Below are positions 22,601-32,339 of a DNA stretch of 64,000 bases, one piece after another (the stretch's first letter is position 1; each line of letters opens with the position of its first letter). This DNA comes from Trifolium pratense (Eukaryota; Streptophyta; Magnoliopsida; Fabales; Fabaceae): contig NC_060059.1 of the NCBI RefSeq assembly GCF_020283565.1, positions 33,220,838 to 33,284,837 on the forward strand, read 5' to 3'. Made by a program: the position numbers and the translations under genes. Below the pieces are notes generated by a model. It did no database searches, was not told where the DNA came from, and saw only the letters and a list, made by a program, of their open reading frames with translations.

Positions 22601-25600
22601 TCTGTAAGATACTTTCTGTTGAAGATGGAATTTTAATTTTGAGAAACATCTTGTGTAAATATTTCAAGAATATTGGGTTGATGTTTTTCAGCATTTTCTT
22701 ATGCTGTGCAATGTGCCATTTAGGCGTGAATAGTTTTTCTTATTTGTTAACATTCTCTCATAATTGAATGGACAAAATGGAGCAATGCCATGACAGTTTA
22801 AGTTTTTTGTGGTTACTTTTGAACAACGCAGAGTGATGCTATGGAAGTTTTTATTGTTTAAGATTACTTTTAGGTAAACAACCAACATAGCCTTTTCCCA
22901 CTTTGGTTGGATAAGTTCTATGGATCAGATACCGGCATAATGTCCTATCATAAAGCTTATGACATAAGAGCGCGTTTAAATCCAAATCCTTCTTACTGGT
23001 CTTAGATAATTTTTTATTGAAGTAATTTGTGCTGAATGGTAAAAGAGAAAAATGTCTTTGAAGAATAAGTTCTTTGAACCGTAGATGATTTCTCTGGGAG
23101 AATTCCACATGTGGCATTCATATATGCTTTGGTTTAATAAATATTTTCCTGCAAAAAACATCTTGAATGATTCTACTTTCCAGAATGTATTTTTTTTCCT
23201 GTTTTCTTGGACTCGTCTTGCTTTATGTTCTTGATTCTCTCATCATTTGAAGCAGGGAACAACAAAAATCAATGTAGCTGTTGATAAGCTGCCTCAGTTT
23301 CACTGTTTGAAGACAAATCACGCAGAAGTGGGTCCTCAACATACGGCTACCGTCCATATTGGTTTTGAAAGGTATGCTAGCAATATGCATGAGACATTAC
23401 TTTTCCTTAAAGACAAATCTTTTGTTTGAATGTATCTCCCTTATTTATTTTGAGCCATACATTTGTTACCTGCTAATTTTACTAAAGCAAACGTAGTTCA
23501 CACTGCAAATAGCAGTTAGCAAAAACATTTTAGCATGCTTAGGAATATACTATGGACAGACATTGTTTTGGCATACCAAACATTAAGAGACCTACTAGCT
23601 ACTATAGTTGTGCTGGATATCTGTATTTATTCATGTCAAAGAATGGAAATTTTGAGATTTTTCCCATGGTCAAGTGGTAGTTATTATACTTATGTGATAT
23701 TAGTAATAATAGTTGAAACTTAGCTTTTGTATTTCCTTTTATATTGATTGCTATTCCAGTATGGAGAACATTATATCAGCTTGTCAAGATGCTTATAATG
23801 GCATACCATCACAAAGGCCTGTGATGGAGATGACAATCCCTTCTTCATTGGACAACACCATATCTCCACCTGGTATGACATCATAAGCTTCAGCTACCCT
23901 TCATCTATTTCGGACAGAGCAAATAGGATCATTTGATGTTGTTCTTTATAGTAAGAAACCCTTAGTATCTGATAGCAGTGTTGCCGATGGCGGAAGGGAA
24001 AAATTCCACCATATAAACACGCAATTGCGGCCTGTGGCACCAACATGGCGCGGGTATCCCTTCACAAATCACCTATGGCAGTTGTAAAAAAATTTGCTGT
24101 GCCATTAGACCGTGGCAGTGCCATGGCCGCCATTTAACAACATTGTTCGATATCACTTTGGACCCCAATTAATTCTGGTTTAACCCAGTGGATTCACTTA
24201 AGGAGTCAGCCCTCCTATAATTTGTTTTCTCCATTTACAAGACTTGAACATGAGTACTTACCGAAGGAGAGTCAAACTCCTTTCACTTGGACCAATTGGT
24301 GTTGGTAATAAAATTGAAAATATCAAATAGATTTAAGTTGGGTTGCTGTTTTTTGACTAACTCCTTTTAGTTCAATGCTCATATTTTATAGTTCTACGAA
24401 TGGAATTTCATGAAAGGAAATTTGAGAAACTTCACCTATAATAATTTGAAATATATAAAGCAAACATGCAACAAATATATTTCTCAGAGTCATATTTTTT
24501 AAGTCATGGATCAGAGTAACACAATATGAATGTTGGCTGTTAAGAATTAGTCCAATGTTTTATTGCATTTTTTTAATTGAATTTGGTTCCTTTTTCCAAT
24601 TTAGGTATGCTTCATATTTATTTATTTATTTATTTATTATTAAAATAGTGTAGTAGTCAACTTGTGTGCTGTCTTGTAGGTAAGCATGTCATCAGCTTAT
24701 TTACGCAATATACGCCTTATAAACCCTCAAATGGTAGCTGGGACAATGCTGCATACAGAGTAAGTTGCACTTGCACAATTGATCTTATATAATTTATCAT
24801 TGTATTTTCTGAGAAATAACGTAGTGGTACTAAACTTTTCCAAAAACAATTGTAGTGGTACTAAATCTTTATTATCCTGTTTTTTATGTATTCAACACAT
24901 AAATAAATAGTCCATGATGTTCCTCTTTTAACCTCAGTTGCTGCAATTTATTATAATTGTCAACGCAGGAATCATTTGCACAAAGATGTTTTAACTTGAT
25001 TGAAGAATATGCGCCTGGCTTCTGCTCATCTGTCATAGGTTATGACATGCTAACACCACCAGATTTGGAAAGAGAAATTGGATTGACAGGTAATCTACAA
25101 ATTAAATGTGTATAATTAAAAATTAACACTGAAAATTGGAGATGTGACATTTTTATAGTCCTGTTAGGAAAATGCCTTATAGTTATTGAAAAAAATCAAA
25201 CAATACCCAATCCGAATGTCAGTGCAGTCAATCTTAGGTCTGGCAAGGAGGTTTACATAGCAGTGGGTACAGGTGCAGAAAAAAATCCGAGTGGCGAGAA
25301 AAATGAAAAAATTGAGAAAAATAAGCTAACTCCTGCACCTGAACATGTTGAAGATGATGAGCAATCCATACCACTCCCCTTTCCCAGAGAGCCGTGAAGA
25401 GCAAGAAGATGGACCAAATAGTCAAAGAAAGGGAGATTTTGGATGTCTTCAAGAAGGATGAAGTGAACATTCCTCTCCTTGAGGCAATCAAACAAATTCC
25501 AAGGTATGCAAAATTCCTCAAGGAGATGTGCACTAACAAAAGGAAGCTGAAGGGGAATTCTAGAGTTAACATGAGTAGAAATGTCTATGCAATCATACAA

Positions 25601-26031
25601 CAGACAGGGCTGCCCGAGAAATGCGAAGACCCTGGAGTTTTTACTGTGTCGTTTCTTCATAAATAAATGCACTCTTTTTTGTGTGGCACAGTTCTTTTAT
25701 ATTATTTAATTGAAAATTAGCAAATGTGTGTAGGAGGAAACATTTTTCACGGTGCTATGGGTTTGGATTCACTTTTCCTAATGCGACCTATCAAAGGCTG
25801 GTATGTTTATTTTGTACATGAAATGCTATAGAAAATTTCATATTTGGCATATATCAAAATACTAAGAAATGCATTCTTTCTCCTTTCCGGAATAGGTCAA
25901 ATCATAAGACACCAATACAAGATTTGTATTTATGTGGAAGTGGATCTCATCCTGGAGGTGGTGTCATGGGAGCACCGGGAAGAAATGCAGCATGTGTTGT
26001 TTTGCAGGAATTTAAGAATCGTTATCAGTAA
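13685..26031 (+). CDS. PYROXD2-like FAD-dependent oxidoreductase
   Basis: Sixteen exons give 569 residues, matching the roughly 580 of animal PYROXD2, a protein related to carotenoid isomerases and phytoene desaturases. Exons: 13685-13957, 14049-14206, 15300-15479, 15592-15649, 20316-20366, 20625-20707, 21841-21928, 22179-22220, 22315-22389, 22535-22603, 23256-23371, 23760-23872, 24680-24759, 24969-25089, 25734-25800, 25896-26031. All phases agree. The Rossmann FAD motif [10 protein letters not shown] is at about residue 30, followed by [22 protein letters not shown] occurs mid-protein, and the C-terminal [19 protein letters not shown] closes the FAD site. The protein starts MMWRRSL, an Arg-rich end that could be a mitochondrial presequence (inference). 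The substrate is unknown. Intron 4 holds a copia element and intron 14 a gypsy fragment, yet the exons show no disabling change. Exon 1 could instead end at a GC donor (see findings). Confidence 0.93.
15831..15978 (+). repeat. Copia 5' LTR
   Basis: A 148-base repeat starting TGTTGGAAAATA and ending TTTTCTACA, identical to the copy at 20002-20149. It should carry the element's promoter; CTATTTAAACC near 15917 is a candidate TATA-like site. Confidence 0.95.
16070..16155 (+). repeat. GGTACTGTTCAC short repeats in the copia leader
   Basis: Five copies of GTACTGTTCA(C/T) or a close variant occur between 16076 and 16147, in the untranslated leader just before the zinc-knuckle frame. They may be a remnant of the deletion that removed gag, or a structured leader. 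No function is known to me. Confidence 0.7.
16202..17896 (+). pseudogene. Copia gag fragment, protease and integrase (5' half of polyprotein)
   Basis: This frame of 564 residues begins almost at the gag zinc knuckle (C19, C22, H27, C32), so the N-terminal capsid part of gag is gone. Next come protease (active site DSGASDHM, about residue 114), the GAG-pre-integrase region (LWHSRLGHP and a CxxC), and the integrase core with HSDVWGP, FIDDHSR, RSDNGKE and the [12 protein letters not shown] motif. It ends at a TAA inside a 34-base tandem duplication at 17862-17930, which also shifts the frame relative to the downstream half. The first Met at 16202 may not be a real start because gag is deleted. 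Confidence 0.9.
17862..17930 (+). repeat. 34-bp tandem duplication breaking the copia polyprotein
   Basis: Two near-identical units, each containing TCAAACTGAGGACATGAG and a T run of 7-8 bases, lie head to tail. The first copy ends in TAA, and the 34-base period (not a multiple of 3) shifts the frame. This is the single visible lesion between integrase and reverse transcriptase. Confidence 0.85.
17916..19994 (+). pseudogene. Copia reverse transcriptase and RNase H (3' half of polyprotein)
   Basis: This 692-residue frame has an acidic linker, then reverse transcriptase with [42 protein letters not shown] and the catalytic YVDDIVLTG. RNase H follows ([26 protein letters not shown]) and the ADILTKSL motif near the end. 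All catalytic motifs look intact. It overlaps the polypurine tract at its stop. In an intact copia element it would be fused to the upstream frame; here it is separated by the duplication. Confidence 0.92.
20002..20149 (+). repeat. Copia 3' LTR
   Basis: 148 bases, no difference from the 5' LTR seen on direct comparison. It follows the polypurine tract and is followed by the TSD ATTTC. Confidence 0.95.
20975..21385. mobile_element. Possible solo LTR or MITE in intron 6
   Basis: This intronic stretch has a TATA-like TATTTAAGG (about 21226), a GC-richer leader-like segment (CTCTGAGTGTGTCGGAGC) and an inverted repeat (GTAGTGTATTAGAATA at about 21147, its complement at about 21173). The composition differs from the rest of the intron. 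Ends and TSD were not identified, so this is tentative. Confidence 0.3.
23976..24145. mobile_element. hAT-like MITE in intron 12
   Basis: The left end CAGTGTTG followed by GATGGCGG mirrors the right end, which reads CAATGTTGTTAAATGGCGG on the opposite strand. The flanking octamers TCTGATAG and TTCGATAT match at five of eight positions, a plausible decayed 8-bp TSD. It is GC-richer than the intron and non-coding. Confidence 0.6.
24614..24640 (+). repeat. TTTA microsatellite
   Basis: About six tandem TTTA units in intron 12 of the PYROXD2-like gene, 40 bases upstream of the exon 13 acceptor. Confidence 0.85.
25215..25668 (+). pseudogene. Ty3/gypsy (Athila-like) gag-pro fragment in intron 14
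   Basis: The first frame reads [10 protein letters not shown], close to the AVTLRSGK motif of Athila-type gag-pro. A +1 frame from about 25394 continues with [36 protein letters not shown] and a CEDPGVFTV motif that precedes the protease in these elements. A TGA and a one-base shift near 25395 separate the two parts. No LTR or TSD is visible, so this is an isolated fragment captured in the intron, in the sense direction. Confidence 0.75.
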
Positions 26032-26593
26032 GATTTGTATTTTATTAATTTACTTTTCTGTGTTATCATCAACATTCAGGAAAAAAATAAATTGTCAAGA
26101 AGCTTCTGTGCATGGTGCATGGTGTACTTGGATTAATTTTAATATGAGACCATAATATGAGAGTGACATTGTATAAGATATATTGATAGTATAAAATAAT
26201 AATATCCTTTGTTCTGAATTACTGAATAACAGAAAATATATGGTATCTGTCAATTGGTTTATGGCACAATTAACAACTACTGTAACACACATATCTTGTT
26301 AGTCCACACAAAACAACAACAAAGATAATAAACAAGTTGGATGATTAAGCAAACAAACGGCTATCTAATTTATTCATTTCTCCCCAAAAATTAATTCATT
26401 ATTTTGGAAGCAGCAGGAGAAGGTGGAGTGTGGTACTTTAGGCTAGGCCCGTTTCTATAATTTTGGTGGCCTATGAGCAAAGATTAATTTGGGCCTAACT
26501 AATAAATGGTATAAACATTTGAATTTCTAAAAAACATTGAATTTTATATTTAATATCAAAATACTCCTACAAAACACTTCATGCGATCATTTT

Positions 26594-26897
26594 TAGTTCT
26601 ATGTGCTTTCTATATCAAGGTTCTCACCAAGGATAGTTCTAAGGTTTTTTTTTTTGAATTAGGAGCACCTAGAGTCATGGAGGCATAGCGGAATTTCGCC
26701 ATAATAACGGGTTAACTATTATAAGACAACCTTTCCCGCCAAAAAGTTGCACTTGTGAAAGGTTATCTTATAATGGTTAACCCGTTATTATGGCGAAATT
26801 CCGCTATGCCTCCATGACTCTAGGTGCTCCTAATTAAAAAAAAAACCCATAGAATTATCGTCGGTGAGAACTCTAATATAGAAAGCACATAGAACTA
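26594..26897. mobile_element. Foldback element with about 145-bp arms
   Basis: The left arm (26594 to about 26736) and right arm (about 26756-26897) are near-perfect inverted repeats around a 19-base loop. Both contain GGAGCACCTAGAGTCATGG, GGCATAGCGGAATTTCGCC and AATAACGGGTTAAC. The outer ends read TAGTTCTATGTGC and its complement. There is no coding capacity. A transcript would fold into a long hairpin. It sits 560 bases beyond the PYROXD2-like stop codon. Confidence 0.85.
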
Positions 26898-26919
26898 AGC
26901 CCTCACAGGTCCCTATAAG

Positions 26920-27083
26920 TTTTGAAAGTCAAGCTCCCAGATTTGGAAAGTCTTGGAGATTTGAGCGCAGAGTTAACAACAATTTTCAAAGGGTGCTTTT
27001 ATCTTCAACTATGGTGACATCCCTGACCTCTTGTTCACCAATGTCCAAGCTGAAGCTATCACAACATTAGCACAATTCTACGA

Positions 27084-27114
<31 letters not shown>

Positions 27115-28110
27115 GGGGCATTCCTCCAAAAGGCAAGTGTCCATATGTGGAAATTGGTCATCCTCCAAAACTTAAAACATCGGTTGAAGCTCTAAACTTT
27201 GAAGTGCCCGAATTTGCTAGCAATGTGAAGAATAGAGGGAACATTCCTGGTTTCCTCCGAAGTTATCTAGAGAAAAAGGCTTGGGAGTTTTCCACGTCCG
27301 AAGATATGAAAAATTTCATAACGTGCGAGCCCTCCTTATTTATGGTTTGGTACTGTTCCTATCAACCAAAAACTTTAATGATTTCACCACAATTAGTGTA
27401 TTTTAGGTTGTCCTTACAAAAGACAAAGATCTAGTTCTCGCACTCTTGGCCGATGTGTACTACACTCTTCACATGTGTCACGAGAGGCGAGGTAGCAATA
27501 TTATCTGTTGTTTCCTTTTACTCTATCGTTGGTTTACATCTCACATGTGCAAGGACCAATCACAGATGAACAAGATGGACGAGTATGAATGATTTTAATT
27601 TTTGGCATCCCTTACCGAAAACGTGATCCGTTGGTATCCAAGGAAGCTCGACATCAAAGAAAGAAATTGTCGTCATCAGCTGTGGGGAATTCCTAAATGT
27701 GCCACTCATAGGGTCCAAAGCATGCATAAAATACAATCCACTTTTGGCTCTAAGAGAGTTGGGACGTCCTATGTGGGAGAAGCCCGAAGGGAAATCCTTG
27801 ACATGGGTGCCAATGATGTTACAAAATTTGTTGTTGCTTAGGGAAAAGTTAACAAGAAACGAAGTGATTGGAAACGCAAGGCTGACACCGGCAAAGAGAC
27901 TTACCGACAGTGGGTCAAAGAAAGAGTCCAAGAGGTGAAACTACCATTCATCGTCAAAGCCCCTATTCCACGCAGGTCCCCCGAGCCTATTCCTATCTCA
28001 ATAGAGGAAGCAGATGAGCTCAAATCAACCAATGCACAGCTCAACAAAGAAAAAGAAGAGTTGTAAGCTAGTCTACTTAAAAAGCTACTCAAGAAAACTA
28101 CGAGCTGAAA
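26920..28110 (+). pseudogene. Decayed Ogre-type ORF1 (DUF7745-like), sense copy
   Basis: Translated piecewise in several frames, this parallels the ORF1 at 37287-39247. FNYGDIPDLL and TTLAQFYDPP match FKANYGLILNLL and ITLGQFYDPP; LVLALLADVYYTLHMCHERR matches VSALLADFYHSLYIRHEKR; KACIKYNPLLALRELGRP matches KGCINYNPVLALRQLGYP. Frameshifts and stops are frequent. A 29-base C run sits in the codons for the DPP motif. ORF1 is an extra gene upstream of gag in legume Ogre elements; its function is not known. Divergence indicates a different, older subfamily. Confidence 0.75.
27084..27112 (+). repeat. Homopolymer of 29 C
   Basis: An uninterrupted run of 29 C lies inside the decayed ORF1, at the codons for its DPP motif. 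It may be a true slippage expansion or an assembly artefact. Confidence 0.95.
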
Positions 28111-28309
28111 TAGAAAGAAGTTCGAAAGGACTAAATCATCGACAGTAGCAACCAAGCGGGACTCTATTCTATGCTTGAGCTGAGAATTTGCTCCTCCCAA
28201 ACATCCTCACACCTTGCGTCTTTCTTCCTCCTCAAACCTTAGTCTTTTGATGCTACTCTCGATGATTTTGTCCTTTCAGACTTCTTCCTATTTTAGCTCA
28301 CAATTTTCT

Positions 28310-28681
28310 TGAGTAGCTTTGAGTAGATTAGCTTGCAACTCTTCTTTTTCTTTGTTGAACTATGCAATGGTTGTTTTGAGGTCATCTGCTTCCTTTATTG
28401 AGATAGGAATAGGCTTAGGGGATCGGGGTGGAATAAGGTCTTTGACAATGAATGATAGTTTCACCTCTTGGACTCTTTCTTTGACCCATTGTCGGTAAGT
28501 CTCTTTGCCGGTGTCAAGCTTGCGTTTCCAATCACTCTATTTCTTGTTAACTTTTCCCCAAGCTCGAACAATCTTTTGTAACATCACAGGGTCATTGGCA
28601 CCCATGTCATGTCATGTAACACTAGACATTCCAAGAATTTCCTGTCGGACTTCTCCCACATAAGACGTCCCAACTCTCTTA
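28310..28681 (-). pseudogene. Decayed Ogre-type ORF1 segment, inverted copy
   Basis: The reverse complement matches 27751-28110 closely (for example AGTTGGGACGTC, GACTTACCGACA and GAGCCTATTCCTATCTCAAT are shared or nearly so), giving two tail-to-tail copies separated by about 200 bases. Only the C-terminal 370 bases are duplicated. Confidence 0.75.
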
Positions 28682-28689
28682 GAAAGAAT

Positions 28690-29635
28690 TTTTGTTTTAA
28701 TGCTAAATTCCAAAAATAGTGCTTGTAACGAAACAGAAAATCACCTGATATTATAAGCCTTTCTAAGTTTATGAAGTCTAGACTTCAGACATTCAATGTT
28801 TTTTTGTTCCAAGTGTCCACAATCTTGGTTGGTGCTGATGAAGACTTATTTTCTGGACAGCACATTGTCACCATCTTTCATTTGGCCACTTATAATCACA
28901 GATAGTGAATGTGTGTAACATTAGAATCATGAGTTTTTCCCCATGGATATTAGTCACAAGTTTCATAAGTTTCTAAATATTAAAGCAAACACAAAATTAC
29001 AATGCAGACACTCATGAATTCATATTACAATGAATCAATTTATGTGCAAGGTTATGTCAAAGGCGGAGGCAAGTATGATTCTGTGCTTGCCGAGCACAAA
29101 ATGTTTACAGAAAAAACTCATGTGTAATGTGTAATGTGTGTACTAGTAGATGAAAAGTTTTTTACGTCTTAAGACGACGATTTCCAACTTGGAACACCTA
29201 CCATGCATGGATTTAAGAAATCTTAACTAAGCTGAAGGTTTGTGTAATGGTACAAGACTTATCGTAACCAAACTTGTTAATCATGTACTCGAAGCAAAAA
29301 TAATTCATGGGAAAAATATAGGGGTTGTGATCTATATACCAAGAATGTCTATATATATCACCTTCGGAATCTCCATGGCTTTCAAAGAAGTTTTTCAAAA
29401 CCTTTAACAAGTAAGTTCCTCATATTCTATGGATGTTGTGATCTATATTTGTTTTAGTAAGCTAAATTGATAAACTTTGTTCCTCATATTTTCAGGTTAA
29501 TGACTTGAAGTACTACCTCAACTCAAGTTCATGTTTTGAAGACCACAAACACTTTATGTAATCACTTTTGATATATAATTGATAGTATATTTTGTCACTT
29601 TTTGGATCAAATGTTTTATAATTGTTTCTTAAATT
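28690..29635. other. Intergenic DNA, no gene seen
   Basis: AT-rich sequence with a local direct repeat of GTTCCTCATATT (29414 and 29481) and no supported coding region. Confidence 0.45.
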
Positions 29636-29639
29636 TTAA

Positions 29640-29990
29640 TATGGACCACTTTAATATGGATCACTTCATTAAGTGGTCCATAATAGACCAGTCACGAATA
29701 ACATTATAACAAATACGAATTTTACAAAATCCACTGTTGAATTGAAAGTTTATATCATATAGATCATCCATAGAAAAATTTAGAAAAATTCAAAACCATT
29801 TGATATGTTATTGAGACACATCAAGATTAACGGTTTATTAAATTACGTAAATCTTGATGGATCTCAATAACACATCAAAAAAATTTAAAAAATTTATGGA
29901 TAATCTATATGATATAAATTTTCAATCCAATAGTAAATTTTGTAAAATTCATATTCGGTAGATCGCATGTCCACGGTGGACCACCTTTAG
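29640..29990. mobile_element. Foldback MITE (about 350 bp)
   Basis: An imperfect palindrome: the left half (GGTCCATAATAGACC, ACGAATTTTACAAAATCCA, ATATAGATCATCCATAG, CATCAAGATTAACGG) is mirrored by the right half (AAATCTTGATGGATC, GGATAATCTATATGAT, TTTTGTAAAATTCATATTCG, GGTGGACC). The centre is near 29845. A single-arm relative lies at 7887-8105. Confidence 0.7.
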
Positions 29991-30259
29991 CCTTCTTTCT
30001 TATCATTTTAAATTGATATTGCTTCTATATTTTACTATCCCACTTTCAAGTTGTACAATTACTAAATCAAAGAAAAATTTAAAACTAGTTAACCTCCAAA
30101 ATGTGTAAACTGCATATGATCTTGTCCAATGTTGCACTCATAACACATACAAATACACATACAAATGCATGTCTGTGTATTAAATAAAGCAAACGATTAA
30201 GAATCTTTGCGAAAACCATGTGACTTAATTTGGAATCTCTGCATTTTTGGCATATAACT

Positions 30260-31248
30260 TCAGATTTTTTTTAAATGTCCCTCAAAAAAATAATTTATTA
30301 CAATAATGCCCCTCTTTAAAAAATATTGTCATAATGCCCCTCTTTTGGGACAAATTCTGGCGTGTGGCAGGGGAGAAGAGTGGCGACACCGTCACTTTCT
30401 CCATGCATGTGCGGTGGTGACAGTGGCAGCGTCGCCATTGACTAACTTTATTTTTATTTTATTTTTCATTTTCTGCCCTGAAAATGGCCTTTCTTTTTGT
30501 TTTTTTTTAAATGTTAATAATTATCATTAATAATAAAAAAGAATAATGATAAAAACAATTAAAATAGTATATACATTCTGAAATATAATTTATTACAATA
30601 ATACTGATAATAACACTAAAAAAATCTATGTGATCAAGCGCCACAATTGGGAGCATGACGACGCCGATGTCCTCGTCCAAGTAATTCCACCTGCTCGTTG
30701 TCCTGGTTTGGATTAATATTAATAATGGTTTGGATTAATATTAATAATTCCACCTGCTCGTTGTTGCTGGTTTGGATTAATATTAATAACTTCAGTCAAT
30801 GGAGAGGAGCCGCCTTGACCTTGAGCATGCGTGGAACCTTGACCATGTTGAATTTAAAAAATCGTCCAGTGCATGTGAACCAACCCACGGGTAATGTTGG
30901 GGGATTTTTTGGGTTGATTGGGGTTGTATAGATTCACCGAGGTAGTAAACATTTGTGTAATTCTCATTGAAACCGTGAGTTCCCGGAGATTCAAAGTTAT
31001 CGTTGTCGAAGAAATTCGGCGTTTGTGGCATTGAGGTCACAAAATCGGATTCACTATATGACATTGGTTGTTATTGTTGGGTATATGGTTGTTGTTATGG
31101 GGTAGAGGTATGTTGTTGTTATGGGGTATAAGATGGTGGTTCTGGGAGATGGGTATGTTGTTGTTTGTTGGGTATATGATTGTGGGAAATGGGTATGTTG
31201 TTGGGTATGGTTGCAGGATGGAGGTATATTGTGGTTGTTGTTGGGTAT
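30260..31248 (-). pseudogene. Mutator-like element end with C-terminal part of a PMD gene (downstream half)
   Basis: The minus strand encodes Pro/Asn/Gln-rich and other fragments in shifted frames, ending with a tail like DNEQVELLGRGHRRR before a TGA (30634). This resembles the C-terminal tail DNEDEKLFGLGLRSRNRPPC in the MULE palindrome (48.4 kb). Such tails are typical of plant-mobile-domain (PMD, MAIN-like) proteins carried by MULEs. The outer sequence (GGGACAAATTCTGGCGTGTG, then GGCGACACC) also parallels the palindrome ends. The gene was split at 31248 by the Ogre-like insertion; the other half starts at 42297. Confidence 0.6.
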
Positions 31249-31660
31249 TGTCGCGGTGATTTTTGGACGCCAAGCTATTGGTTAGCTTTGGTTCTCAAAA
31301 AATGATTCACCACCGAACTTTAATTTATCCAAGGGAAGGGAAAAAGATCGAATAAACCCAAAATTAAATTTTTAGAGATTAAAAGGTTCGGGGGTTAGTT
31401 ATACAAAGGGAAGGTATTAGCACCCTTTGTATCCGTAGTACTCTACGGGAACCTCTTGTGCTATGTGTATTTTGTGCTAAAAAGGATTTGCTTGTAAATA
31501 ATTGTTTATAAATAATTGGGATAATGAGAAGAAAAAGAAAATATATATTTTATTAATTTTGATTTGGGAAGACGCAAGGTCTTTTGCACTACGTACCCGT
31601 TAAGGATCAAAATCCCGTAGTTCGGGGTAAAAATTGTAAAATGGTTTGTTTGGTTGTTTT
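31249..31660 (-). repeat. 3' LTR terminal portion of the Ogre-like element
   Basis: On the minus strand this ends GCTTGGCGTCCAAAAATCAC followed by CGCGACA, preceded by conserved segments such as GGTGCTAATACCTTCCCTTT and GTAGTACTCTACG-like sequence. I recognise this block as recurring in legume Ogre/Tat LTRs. Its inner border is not defined. Confidence 0.6.
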
Positions 31661-31842
31661 TCAGGAGGAAAGACGAGTTGTCATCTTAAGTTTTAAACTC
31701 CTTTTAATCCACCACAAACATGCTAAGAAAAGGGGATTTTTGCTTCATAATAGGGAAGGGCTCTTACTCGGAATTCATCATCGAGTATGCCACTAACTCT
31801 CCTAAATGAAGAAGAAATCACATTTTCCATTGTTTTAATGTT

Positions 31843-32142
31843 ATGGGGAATATTAGAATTCTCGACCATAGAGATGACTCACATCTAAACTCTTTTGAGA
31901 AAAGGTTTAAAAAAAAAATTAAAAGCCAGGTCCGACCTCGCGAGTTCAAAGAAGGGGACCTTGTGCTCAAGAAGATTCTATCTTTCCAACCAGATTCTAG
32001 GGGCAAATGGACTCCTAACTATGAAGGCCCATATATTGTCAAGAGAGTTTTCTCTGGTGGTGCTATGATTCTTGCAACTATGGATGGTGATGAACTCCCG
32101 CGTCCTGTGAACGCTGATGCAGTCAAGAAATATTTTGTCTAA
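31843..32142 (+). pseudogene. Ogre integrase C-terminal fragment, inverted within the element
   Basis: A 99-residue frame reads VRPREFKEGDLVLKKIL, GKWTPNYEGPYIVKRVFSGG and MDGDELPRPVNADAVKKY, the chromodomain-like C-terminal end of Tat/Ogre integrase. It lies on the plus strand, opposite to gag-protease. The stop and the downstream 3' UTR repeats are in natural order, so a whole terminal segment is flipped. Confidence 0.85.
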
Positions 32143-32149
32143 AAAATAA

Positions 32150-32335
32150 GAGAACAGCTCGGTAGGTCGAAAACCCGAGAGGGCGGCCTAGGCAAAAATG
32201 AGCGTCTCGGTGGGCTGAAAACCCGAAAGGGCGGTCCAGGCAAAAATTAGAGACATGAACAGAAAAGATTATCCTGGTAGATTGAAAACCTGAAAGGGCA
32301 ATCTAGGCAAAAGTTAAGGATTTTGACAAAATAAC
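32150..32335 (+). repeat. Ogre 3' UTR tandem repeats
   Basis: Three units of about 55-60 bases share GAAAACCCGAAAGGGCGG followed by a CCTAGGCAAAAAT-type segment (near 32168, 32217 and 32285). This arrangement downstream of integrase is characteristic of Ogre/Tat elements. Confidence 0.8.
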
Positions 32336-32339
32336 TGCA

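Noticed and set aside
31068..31259. Plus-strand Trp/Leu/Gly-rich 63-codon frame
   Set aside because: Antisense of the Asn/Pro/Gln-rich PMD tail; composition only reflects the repeat.
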